Shown piece by piece: positions 6,956 through 13,846 of a DNA stretch of 20,247 nt (within the stretch, counting starts at the first letter, position 1; every line of letters begins with the position of its first letter). The position numbers and the translations under genes were made by a program. The stretch comes from an uncultured Lachnobacterium sp. (GTDB taxonomy: Bacteria > Bacillota > Clostridia > Lachnospirales > Lachnospiraceae), in assembly GCA_900550545.1 (NCBI GenBank), contig URSS01000048.1:1-20247 (forward strand), read 5' to 3'. The notes beneath the pieces were generated by a model. It searched no databases. It was not told where the DNA came from and saw only the letters and a program-made list of their open reading frames with translations.

Positions 6956-7981
6956 ATGTCGCACCGTAACAAACAATTAACCCAGACCGAAATTTCCGTC
7001 TTCTGCCAGCAGATTGCTATGGTTGTCACTTCCGGACTTCCAACCTACTACGGAATTTCGATTCTGCGCGATGAAGCCGCCGATGAAGAGACTGCTGCTC
7101 TATTTGACCAGATTTACCAGCCCATGGAAAAAGGCTCCCAGATGCATGAAGCTCTGCGCGCCACCGGGCGTTTTCCAGAATATATGATACATATGATTGA
7201 ACTCGGCGAGACTACCGGAAGGTTGGAAGAAGTTCTCAATTCCCTGAGTAAATACTACGAACGTGAAGCGGAAATCCGCAATGGCATTCAAAAAGCAATT
7301 ACCTACCCGCTGATCATGACGGTTATGATGATTGCTGTCATTCTCGTTCTCATTGCCAAAGTTCTTCCTGTTTTTTCACAGATTTATGCGGAACTAGGAA
7401 GTGAGCTTACCGGCTTTGCCCGTATGCTGATGCGTATCAGCAATCTGATCAACCGCTATATGATCGTATTTGTGATTGCTTTTGTCGTGCTTTTTGTTTT
7501 CGGTCTCCTCATATATCAGACCGACATCGGCCGTGTACTTTTTCAGGGGAAAAAATATGCCATGACAATTGCCGCCAGCCGTTTTGCCAACTGCATGTAT
7601 CTGGCACTTGTCAGTGGTCTGGATACCGACCGTGGCCTGGAACTTGCAGAAGCACTGGTAAATAACCCACATATGCAAATGCGCATCCAGTTATGCAAAG
7701 AACATATGAAAAATGGCGATTCGTTTGACCATGCACTTTTACAATCCGGCGTATTTTCGCAGATCTATGCAAGCTGGATTACAATCGGATATAAAACAGG
7801 CGATATGGATGCTGTCATGCAGCGTATCAGCCTTGCCTATGAAAAAGACAGTGACGATCAGCTCAATCGTATGATTTCAGCGCTCGAACCAACACTTGTT
7901 ATTATTTTATGTGTGTTCATCGGACTGATTCTGATTTCACTGTTACTTCCACTATTAGGCATTATGTCCAGCATCGGCTAA
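6956..7981 (+). CDS. Type II secretion / type IV pilus inner-membrane platform protein (GspF/PilC family)
   Basis: The platform protein couples the cytoplasmic ATPase to pilin assembly. The 341 residues hold two GspF repeats: the first has IELGETTGRLEEVL (about 81-94) and the second the equivalent ITIGYKTGDMDAVM. Three membrane segments are visible (about 115-140, 168-188 and 312-335). The length matches short Gram-positive forms such as ComGB rather than proteobacterial PilC of about 400. The ATG follows AAGGAGG. It is followed after 10 nt by the first small membrane protein gene. Confidence 0.93.
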   Translation: MSHRNKQLTQTEISVFCQQIAMVVTSGLPTYYGISILRDEAADEETAALFDQIYQPMEKGSQMHEALRATGRFPEYMIHMIELGETTGRLEEVLNSLSKYYEREAEIRNGIQKAITYPLIMTVMMIAVILVLIAKVLPVFSQIYAELGSELTGFARMLMRISNLINRYMIVFVIAFVVLFVFGLLIYQTDIGRVLFQGKKYAMTIAASRFANCMYLALVSGLDTDRGLELAEALVNNPHMQMRIQLCKEHMKNGDSFDHALLQSGVFSQIYASWITIGYKTGDMDAVMQRISLAYEKDSDDQLNRMISALEPTLVIILCVFIGLILISLLLPLLGIMSSIG

Positions 7982-7991
7982 GGAGGAATTT

Positions 7992-8324
7992 ATGCTTTTT
8001 TCTATAAAAAAACGGGAAAAAAGCCATATGATCCAATTTGTTCCAATTCTGCTTCTGCTATTGGTTATCCTGATATTTGCGCTGAGTGCCACGCAGCTTA
8101 CCGCTGATAACCGTGCACACGAGCGCGAAATCGTAAGCAATGCGTTGGAGCGGAGCATTACACAATGTTATGCTCTGGAGGGTTCTTATCCTCCAAATCT
8201 TTCGTATTTGTGTGATCACTATGGTTTTACCTACAACAAAAAACATTTTTTTATTGATTATCAGTACATTGGGAGCAATTTGCGTCCGGATGTCACAATC
8301 ATAGAACAATCTGCGGAGAATTGA
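7992..8324 (+). CDS. Small membrane protein resembling a GspG-type pseudopilin
   Basis: I do not recognise a named family. The 110 residues start with a basic segment, a membrane helix (about 14-34, VPILLLLLVILIFALSA), then an amphipathic helix leading into ITQCYALEGSYPPNLSYL. The last element is very like the alpha-helix plus Y-x-G-x-YP-x-L motif of major pseudopilins (GspG). No Gly/Ala-x4-Glu prepilin cleavage site is present, which is unusual for a pilin. The gene lies between the PilC-like gene and further one-TM proteins, 10 nt after the former, with AGGAGG overlapping the preceding stop region. A pseudopilin-like role is inferred from position and the motif. Confidence 0.7.
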   Translation: MLFSIKKREKSHMIQFVPILLLLLVILIFALSATQLTADNRAHEREIVSNALERSITQCYALEGSYPPNLSYLCDHYGFTYNKKHFFIDYQYIGSNLRPDVTIIEQSAEN

Positions 8325-8325
8325 C

Positions 8326-8823
8326 ATGCTTCAACTGGAAAACTCATCAAGAAAAATCGATACGGTATTTATTGTTTCGCTTTTTGTAATGTTTGCGATC
8401 ACAGCGATTCTTTTAATTCTGATTGGCGCACGCCAATATCGCTTTACAGCAGATTCCATGAATCGCAATTACGAAATCCGGACAGCGTCATCTTATCTGA
8501 CGGAAAAAGTCCATCAATCCGATACCATCACCGGTGTATCGGTTGTCGATTTTTCTGTTGGTTCTGCACTTGCATTGACCGACAGGCAAAATAATCAGAC
8601 TTATATTACCTACATCTATTATTATGACGGAGTATTAAAAGAACTTTTTGTAAAAGAGGATGCCGCCTTTACCCCTTCTGCCGGACAAACCATTGTACAG
8701 CTTCACGGATTTATACCCGAAGTCGTACATACCGGACTGATCCGTATTACTTTTACGGACACACAAAACAAGGAGCACAGCATTTATCTGGATATCAATG
8801 CTGCTTCGGGAAAGGAAATGTAA
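8326..8823 (+). CDS. One-TM pseudopilin-like protein (GspJ/ComGF-like; possibly DUF4860)
   Basis: The 165-residue protein has one N-terminal membrane helix (about 13-35) after RKIDTV. Next come a helical stretch RTASSYLTEKVHQSD and a beta-rich domain with TYITYIYYYDGVLKELF. The pattern, a coiled N-helix with a 'YL-EKV-x-x-D' turn and then 'YxYYxGxLxExF' strands, resembles minor pilins of the GspJ/ComGF kind. I think it may belong to the DUF4860 family but could not check. There is no canonical prepilin peptidase site and no Glu5. It starts 1 nt after the previous stop, and its stop overlaps the next start (TAATG), indicating translational coupling. Confidence 0.72.
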   Translation: MLQLENSSRKIDTVFIVSLFVMFAITAILLILIGARQYRFTADSMNRNYEIRTASSYLTEKVHQSDTITGVSVVDFSVGSALALTDRQNNQTYITYIYYYDGVLKELFVKEDAAFTPSAGQTIVQLHGFIPEVVHTGLIRITFTDTQNKEHSIYLDINAASGKEM

Positions 8824-9290
8824 TGAAACGTACACATTCCAAAAACAGTCTATTTCTTATGGAAATCATATTAAATCTGCTGCTTTTTTCTGTGTTACTG
8901 GTTGTCGGGCTACAATTTTTTATTCATGCCCATACACGCACAGAAGAAACGACACAGCTTCATCAGGCTGTGAGCAGCTGTGCAAGTGTAGCTGCTGTAT
9001 TTGAGCGCGGAGATGGCTCTCTGGACGATCTTCTTACGACCTATCGTTACAGTATAAATCTTGACGATAAAATCGTGATCTATCTGGATACCGATTTCAA
9101 CGAATGCAAACGAAAAAAAGCGACTTACTTTCTGACGGTTTCTCTGGCTACAGGCAGTTCGGATACACTTTCCAAAGCCAGTATCGTCTGCTCCGACTCC
9201 GATGCACAGGTACTCTATCAACTGACTGCCTGCCATTATAACCAATTAAAAGCAAACAAACTGCAAACACAGTCCATGGGGGGAATCTAA
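8823..9290 (+). CDS. Pseudopilin-like protein with type IV prepilin-like N-terminus
   Basis: This 155-residue protein has the best prepilin signature of the set. A short basic leader MKRTHSKNS is followed by LFLME, so cleavage after S9 would leave a hydrophobic helix with Glu at position 5 (LFLMEIILNLLLFSVLLVVG). The remainder is a soluble domain with several cysteines and no recognised motif. Comparable proteins are minor pseudopilins (GspH/I-like); this placement is inferred. Its ATG overlaps the previous stop by one base and its stop overlaps the following ATG, so three genes are translationally coupled. Confidence 0.75.
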   Translation: MKRTHSKNSLFLMEIILNLLLFSVLLVVGLQFFIHAHTRTEETTQLHQAVSSCASVAAVFERGDGSLDDLLTTYRYSINLDDKIVIYLDTDFNECKRKKATYFLTVSLATGSSDTLSKASIVCSDSDAQVLYQLTACHYNQLKANKLQTQSMGGI

Positions 9291-9793
9291 TGGGAAAACA
9301 AAAAGAAATGAATCAACGAAGCTTTTCCAATTTTGGTTTTTCCAGCATACTGCTTGCTTTTGTAATGCTCTGCATTGTGACTTTTTCAGCACTGTCACTG
9401 CTTACGGCCAATGCCGATTACAAACTCAGTAAAAAAGTAGCCGACAAAACCGCTGCCTACTATCAGGCCGAAGAGAAGGCCTACCTTCTGCTTCAGGAAA
9501 TTGATCAGGATCTTGCCCGCGCCTACCGGAAAAGCGACACCAAAGAATCTTATTATACACTGGTCACAGAATATCTGGCACAGGAGAAATCCGATACCGG
9601 ATTAAACCTTTCATCCGACGGAAATGAGATTACCTTTCAGATTTCCTATGGTGAAAATCAGTCACTTCATGTCGGACTTCGCATAAACTATCCACATAGG
9701 AACACTGGTGTTTTCTATGAACTGACACAATGGCAGACGATCAGCACAATGCCGGAAGAACCGGATACAACCTTGCATCTGCTTGGTTCCTGA
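9290..9793 (+). CDS. GspK/PilX-like minor pseudopilin-like protein
   Basis: The 167 residues open with a basic leader containing G16, followed by FSSILLAFVMLCIVTFSALSL. The position-5 glutamate is replaced, as in GspK-type tip pseudopilins. The helix continues into ADKTAAYYQAEEKAYLLLQEID, a helical region with the 'AE-x-A' pattern seen in PilX and GspK. The C-terminal half is beta-rich and unrecognised. The start overlaps the preceding stop (TAATG). It is the last small membrane protein before the ATPase, 34 nt upstream. The tip role is inferred from the missing Glu5 and the context. Confidence 0.7.
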   Translation: MGKQKEMNQRSFSNFGFSSILLAFVMLCIVTFSALSLLTANADYKLSKKVADKTAAYYQAEEKAYLLLQEIDQDLARAYRKSDTKESYYTLVTEYLAQEKSDTGLNLSSDGNEITFQISYGENQSLHVGLRINYPHRNTGVFYELTQWQTISTMPEEPDTTLHLLGS

Positions 9794-9827
9794 CGAAAAG
9801 AAAAATAACTATATGAGGAGAAAATAA

Positions 9828-10889
9828 ATGGACGTTAGAAAAATTTTAGAAGAGGCAACCAAACGAGAGGCATCCGATATCTTTATCATCGCCGGACGAC
9901 CACTCACTTACAAATCCAAAGGTATTATGAACACTTTGGATGACCAGCGTATGGAACCCAAAGATACCTTTCAGTTTGTAAGTGCAATCTATACGCTCGC
10001 GGAAAGAAACATCGACGATTTCGACCGTACCGGAGATGATGATTTTTCCTTTGCCATCCCCGGTGTATCACGCTTCCGTGTCAGCACATTCAAACAGCGT
10101 GGTTCTTATTCTGCTGTCATCCGTGTCATTTCCTTTACCCTGCCGCATCCGAGCGAACTGGGCATCCCGGATGCCGTCATGGAACTGGCCAATTCCCGCA
10201 GCGGTATGATCCTTGTGACCGGTCCTGCCGGAAGCGGTAAATCCACAACCCTTGCCTGTCTGATCGACAAAATCAATCATGAGCGTGAGGCACACATTAT
10301 CACACTGGAAGATCCTCTCGAATTTTTACATCGTCACGAAAAGAGCATTGTTTCCCAGCGTGAGATCAATACCGATACCGAAAATTACCTGACCGCTTTA
10401 CGTGCAGCACTCCGCCAGAGCCCGGATGTCATTCTACTTGGCGAAATGCGCGATTACGAAACGATCAATACAGCTGTTACCGCCGCCGAGACCGGACATC
10501 TGATTTTTTCTTCGTTGCATACGATTGGAGCTGCCAATACCATTGACCGAATCATTGATGTATTTCCTGCTTCCCAGCAGCATCAGATTTCCATTCAGCT
10601 GGCATCTGTCCTTCAGGCTGTTGTCAGCCAGAAACTGGTTCCTTCTGTTTCCGGTGAGATGGTACCGGCCTTCGAGATCATGGTTCTCACCCCTGCGATC
10701 CGCAATCTGATCCGTGAGGGAAAAGTACACCAGATTGATGGTATTATTTACACTTCCGCTGCGGAAAATATGATTGCTATGGACAGCAGTATTCTTGATT
10801 TATACAAGAAAGGAATTATCGACCGCCACACCGCCATCTCCGAAGCTGTCAATCCGGAGATTATGGAAAAGCGACTGAATCTGCATTAA
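9828..10889 (+). CDS. PilT-type secretion/retraction ATPase
   Basis: The 353-residue protein is a GspE-superfamily hexameric ATPase. An N-terminal PAS-like domain (about 1-100) precedes the RecA core. Walker A is GPAGSGKST (132-140), the Asp box ITLEDPLEF (158-166), Walker B VILLGEMRD (201-209) and the His box ETGHLIFSSLHT (221-232). The C-terminal AIRNLIREGKVHQI (290-303) is typical of PilT rather than PilB or ComGA. PilT normally powers pilus retraction. Here it is the only ATPase in the locus, so it may drive assembly, retraction or both. The ATG follows gaggag. No good terminator is seen after it before the Hsp20 gene. Confidence 0.93.
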   Translation: MDVRKILEEATKREASDIFIIAGRPLTYKSKGIMNTLDDQRMEPKDTFQFVSAIYTLAERNIDDFDRTGDDDFSFAIPGVSRFRVSTFKQRGSYSAVIRVISFTLPHPSELGIPDAVMELANSRSGMILVTGPAGSGKSTTLACLIDKINHEREAHIITLEDPLEFLHRHEKSIVSQREINTDTENYLTALRAALRQSPDVILLGEMRDYETINTAVTAAETGHLIFSSLHTIGAANTIDRIIDVFPASQQHQISIQLASVLQAVVSQKLVPSVSGEMVPAFEIMVLTPAIRNLIREGKVHQIDGIIYTSAAENMIAMDSSILDLYKKGIIDRHTAISEAVNPEIMEKRLNLH

Positions 10890-10948
10890 TTCAATTTCGT
10901 GTGACAGGATTTTTATATTTTTGCTACAATTCAAATTTACGGTTCACA

Positions 10949-10982
10949 TAAAAAAATCCCCGGAGTTTCATCACTCCGGGGA
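10949..10982 (-). terminator. Rho-independent terminator of the hsp20 gene
   Basis: A 10-bp perfect GC-rich stem (10957-10966 with 10973-10982, 6-nt loop) is followed on the minus strand by a run of seven U (10956-10950). It lies 14 nt after the hsp20 stop. Confidence 0.88.
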
Positions 10983-10995
10983 CCCTTATCATCTA

Positions 10996-11463
10996 TTATC
11001 CTTCAATGGCAATATATTTATTTTCTTCTACTGCTTTCTTTGCTTCTTTCTTTGGTACGAACAATTTCAGGATACCATGCTTAAATTCCGCTTTGACATC
11101 CTCCTGCTCAATATTGTCACCAACATAGAAACTACGCTCGCAAGCTCCTGCATAACGTTCCTTACGGATGTAGTGACCGCTGTCTTTTTCTTTCTCATCC
11201 TTATCCAAACCTTTTGCAGCGCTAATGGTAAGATATCCGTTTGCAACAGATGCTTTAATTTCATCTTTGCTGAATCCTGGAAGATCAACTACCAATTCGT
11301 AGCCGTCCTTCTTCTCCTTGATATCGGTCTTCATGATTCTGCTGGCTTTCTTGCCATAAAGCTTCTTCTCTGTATTGTTAATCTCTTTGTCCATATCATA
11401 GAATGGAAAACTATCGAACCAGTCATCAAATAAATTCTCTCCAAAAATACTAGGCATTAACAT
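10996..11463 (-). CDS. Hsp20 / alpha-crystallin family small heat-shock protein
   Basis: This is an ATP-independent holdase chaperone that binds unfolding proteins in the cytoplasm. The 155-residue protein begins MLMPSIFGENLFDDWFDSF, the usual clostridial Hsp18 start. An alpha-crystallin domain spans about 43-140, with YELVVDLPGFSKDEIKASV and ERSFYVGDNIEQEDVKAEF. It closes with GILKLFVPKKE, the conserved G-x-L strand. AAGGAG lies 9 to 14 nt before the ATG. A CIRCE operator with an embedded promoter lies about 140 nt upstream, so repression by HrcA with induction by heat is the natural reading. A strong terminator follows. Confidence 0.95.
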   Translation of the reverse strand: MLMPSIFGENLFDDWFDSFPFYDMDKEINNTEKKLYGKKASRIMKTDIKEKKDGYELVVDLPGFSKDEIKASVANGYLTISAAKGLDKDEKEKDSGHYIRKERYAGACERSFYVGDNIEQEDVKAEFKHGILKLFVPKKEAKKAVEENKYIAIEG

Positions 11464-11603
11464 AAGTCATCTCTCCTTTTCTTTCTACGCCCACGCTCCA
11501 TGGACATCTCATGCTTGTTTACCTTGTTTCTTTGGAACCGGGATGTTTCAGAAACCTTCGAACCTTTCGTTCTCTTTTGGTTCCCTTCCTTTGTTCTGAC
11601 TAT

Positions 11604-11632
11604 GTTATAACACCAATTGTTAGCACTGTCAA
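11604..11632 (-). promoter_or_regulatory. SigmaA promoter of hsp20 within the CIRCE operator
   Basis: Consensus TTGACA (11632-11627, minus strand) and TATAAC (11609-11604) are separated by exactly 17 nt. The -35 lies inside the CIRCE spacer and one arm, so HrcA binding would block RNA polymerase. The transcript would carry a leader of roughly 135 nt. Confidence 0.8.
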
Positions 11633-11646
11633 GAGTTGAGTGCTAA
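11620..11646. promoter_or_regulatory. CIRCE operator (HrcA binding site)
   Basis: TTAGCACTG (11620-11628), a 9-nt spacer and GAGTGCTAA (11638-11646) match the CIRCE consensus TTAGCACTC-N9-GAGTGCTAA at 17 of 18 arm positions. The single mismatch is the last base of the left arm. Confidence 0.93.
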
Positions 11647-11661
11647 TTTTTTGTGAAGATT

Positions 11662-11691
11662 TTGTGAACGGTTGACTTCCTCATGTATAAT
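11662..11691 (+). promoter_or_regulatory. Candidate promoter of the TetR-family gene
   Basis: TATAAT (11686-11691) has TTGTGA (11662-11667) at 18-nt spacing. The motif ttgtgaa occurs twice, at 11651 and 11662. The site lies just beyond the CIRCE, so HrcA might affect both directions. Confidence 0.5.
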
Positions 11692-11733
11692 AGTTACATA
11701 GAAACACAGATTTACACAAAGAGGGATATTTCC

Positions 11734-12285
11734 ATGAACAACGATATTAAATACAAACTGGCAAATGCCATGAAAGAATGCATGGTTTCTGCACCCGTTG
11801 AAAAAATCACAGTAAAGGAGATTGTAGATACCTGTGGTATTACACGCCAGACCTTTTATAGGAATTTTCAGGATAAGTATGATCTGATCAACTGGTACTT
11901 TGACAAAATACTTGCAGAATCTTTCCGCCAGATGGGAAAAGGCGAAACCGTATATAAAAGTCTCGTAAATAAATTTGAATATATCCAGATGGAGCAGCTT
12001 TTCTTTCGGGCAGCTTTCAAAAATGATGAGCAGAATAATCTCAAAGACCATGATTTTGCACTGATACGACAATTTTACATTGACCAGATTGAAAGTCATA
12101 CACACCGAAAGATTTCTCCCACCCTTCTGTTTCAGTTGGAAATGTACTGCCAGGGTTCCATTTTTATGACGGTACAGTGGGTGCTTGGCAATAAAAAATT
12201 TACCCCACAGGAACTTGCCAGACTGCTGACGGATTCTATGCCTGCCGATCTTGAAAAAGTATTTCGTGAATTAAAATTGATCTGA
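11734..12285 (+). CDS. TetR/AcrR-family transcriptional regulator
   Basis: The 183-residue protein has the N-terminal TetR DNA-binding domain: EKITVKEIVDTCGITRQTFY then RNFQDKYDLINWY (about 23-55), which contains the helix-turn-helix. An all-helical ligand domain follows, with FRAAFKNDEQNN and a C-terminal part resembling the TetR_C_8/DhaS-like group (family impression, not checked). The ATG at 11734 is chosen because gaggg lies about 8 nt upstream; an earlier in-frame ATG at 11683 overlaps the promoter. It is divergent from hsp20 and convergent with fucO. Its target is unknown; fucO, itself or a distant gene are all possible. Confidence 0.85.
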   Translation: MNNDIKYKLANAMKECMVSAPVEKITVKEIVDTCGITRQTFYRNFQDKYDLINWYFDKILAESFRQMGKGETVYKSLVNKFEYIQMEQLFFRAAFKNDEQNNLKDHDFALIRQFYIDQIESHTHRKISPTLLFQLEMYCQGSIFMTVQWVLGNKKFTPQELARLLTDSMPADLEKVFRELKLI

Positions 12286-12321
12286 TGATTAAAGGGTCAA
12301 AATGCAGCATCGAAAAACATA

Positions 12322-12359
12322 TATGGACATAGCAACTTATTTTTTGTCATATGTCCATA
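12322..12359. repeat. Inverted repeat downstream of the TetR gene
   Basis: Arms tatggacata (12322-12331) and tatgtccata (12350-12359) are perfect 10-bp complements around 18 nt containing a run of T. No U-run follows on either strand, so it is a weak terminator candidate at best. An operator is also possible. Confidence 0.5.
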
Positions 12360-12430
12360 CTGGCTCGATTCTAAGTTGTTAGACTCTTTCTTAATTTCCA
12401 TGCGTCCAAAATGAACAAACATGCAAAATA

Positions 12431-12480
12431 AACAGTTTCCGCAAATACATTTCTGTGAATGCGGAAACTGTTCTCGTTTT
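12431..12480. terminator. Probable bidirectional terminator between the TetR gene and fucO
   Basis: A 13-bp perfect stem (aacagtttccgca 12431-12443 with 12460-12472) has a 16-nt loop. It is followed by ttctcgtttt on the plus strand and by tattttg on the minus strand. It sits between two convergent genes. Confidence 0.65.
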
Positions 12481-12566
12481 ATCACCTATTGTTCTAATTT
12501 AAAAGCAACATTTATGGAAGCATTTCTGATTTCAAATCATTCCATTCATTATATTCTTTATATTTC

Positions 12567-13712
12567 TTACATTAATTTACGGAAAAGCGCTTTGAGATCT
12601 TCCACGCTTGCATCCTTCGGATTTCCTGGTGCGCATGCATCTGCGTGTGCAGACTCTGCAAGGAAATCTAAGTCTTCTTCTTTTAATGCCTCAAGCTTTG
12701 TAGGAATTCCTACATCTACAGAAAGTTTCTGTACAGCATCGACCGCTGCCTTTCTATACTCTTCCACAGACATATCGTCTACACCTTTGACACCCATGGC
12801 ACGAGCAATCTCACGATATTTCTCACCTGTGCAGTCTGCATTGTACTCCATTACGATAGGAAGCATCATTGCGCATGCAACGCCGTGTGGTGTGTCATAT
12901 ACAGCACCAAGTGTGTGTGCCATAGAATGTGCAATTCCAAGTCCTACATTTGAGAATCCCATTCCAGCAATGTACTGACCCAAAGCCATGCCCTCGCGGC
13001 CTTCTTTTTCGTTTGCAACTGCACTGCGCAAAGATCTTGAAATAATCTCGATTGCTTTGAGATGGAACATGTCCGTCATCTCCCATGCTGCCTTTGTGGT
13101 ATATCCCTCGATAGCATGTGTCAAAGCGTCCATACCGGTGGAAGCTGTCAGTCCCTTTGGCATAGAAGACATCATATCCGGATCTACGATAGCAATGATC
13201 GGCATATCATGCGGATCTACACATACAAATTTTCTCTTTCTCTCTACATCAGTAATAACATAGTTGATGGTAACTTCTGCTGCTGTTCCTGCAGTGGTAG
13301 GTACGGCAATGATTGGAACACAAGGTTTCTTGGTCGGTGCAACACCCTCAAGACTTCTTACATCTTCAAATTCAGGGTTCGCAATAATAATACCAATTGC
13401 CTTGGATGTATCCATGGAAGATCCTCCACCGATTGCAATCAGATAATCAGCTCCTGCTTTTTTAAATGATTCTACGCCATGCTGAACATTCTCAATAGTT
13501 GGATTTGGTTTGATTTCTGAATAAATCTCATACTCCAGACCATTCTTATCAAGAATATCTGTAACCTTTGCAGTAACTCCGAACTTGATAAGGTCCGGAT
13601 CAGAACAAACAAATGCTTTCTTAAAGCCATGTGCCTTTGCCTCTGTTGCAATCTCCTCGATTGCGCCTGATCCATGATAAGATGTTTCGTTTAACATGAT
13701 TCTGTTTGCCAT
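12567..13712 (-). CDS. fucO: Lactaldehyde reductase / iron-containing alcohol dehydrogenase (FucO-like)
   Basis: The enzyme interconverts lactaldehyde and 1,2-propanediol with NADH, regenerating NAD during fucose or rhamnose fermentation. The 381-residue protein aligns with E. coli FucO from the first residue (MANRIMLNET). It shares AGADYLIAIGGGS (NAD-binding GGGS near 95-98), NPEFEDVRSLEG, PTTAGTAAEVTINYVITD and GMGFSNVGLG. The metal ligands are visible as D195 and H199 (GMDALTHAIEG), H262 (IAHSMAH) and H276 (DTPHG). Length is normal. A GGAAGGAG precedes the ATG. It is a single gene with its own promoter and terminator and no fucose genes beside it, so the true alcohol substrate is uncertain. 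Confidence 0.9.
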   Translation of the reverse strand: MANRIMLNETSYHGSGAIEEIATEAKAHGFKKAFVCSDPDLIKFGVTAKVTDILDKNGLEYEIYSEIKPNPTIENVQHGVESFKKAGADYLIAIGGGSSMDTSKAIGIIIANPEFEDVRSLEGVAPTKKPCVPIIAVPTTAGTAAEVTINYVITDVERKRKFVCVDPHDMPIIAIVDPDMMSSMPKGLTASTGMDALTHAIEGYTTKAAWEMTDMFHLKAIEIISRSLRSAVANEKEGREGMALGQYIAGMGFSNVGLGIAHSMAHTLGAVYDTPHGVACAMMLPIVMEYNADCTGEKYREIARAMGVKGVDDMSVEEYRKAAVDAVQKLSVDVGIPTKLEALKEEDLDFLAESAHADACAPGNPKDASVEDLKALFRKLM

Positions 13713-13738
13713 AATATAAAATCTCCTTCCAATACCTG

Positions 13739-13744
13739 ATTATA
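13739..13744 (-). promoter_or_regulatory. -10 box of the fucO promoter
   Basis: A perfect TATAAT on the minus strand lies about 27 nt before the fucO ATG. No convincing -35 is found at normal spacing, which would fit an activator-dependent promoter. Confidence 0.5.
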
Positions 13745-13791
13745 CATATTTTTCATGCCTTTATATTAACAAAGTACCGGAAGGAAAGTAA

Positions 13792-13815
13792 GTTACAAAA
13801 TGCGTAATGTGTAAC
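13792..13815. promoter_or_regulatory. Candidate operator upstream of fucO
   Basis: An imperfect 24-bp palindrome has arms gttaca and tgtaac separated by 12 nt with two more inner pairs. It is placed upstream of the fucO -10 where an activator or repressor could bind. No regulator is assigned. Confidence 0.35.
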
Positions 13816-13846
13816 ATTTCACGTTATGATATGATTCATCAGTCTA

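Noticed and set aside
11464..11603. RNA thermometer in the hsp20 leader
   Set aside because: There are short complementary blocks (ggaacc/ggttcc) but nothing that pairs convincingly with the ribosome-binding site.
11734..13712. The TetR-family gene and fucO as a divergent regulator-target pair
   Set aside because: They are convergent with a terminator between them, so there is no shared promoter region.
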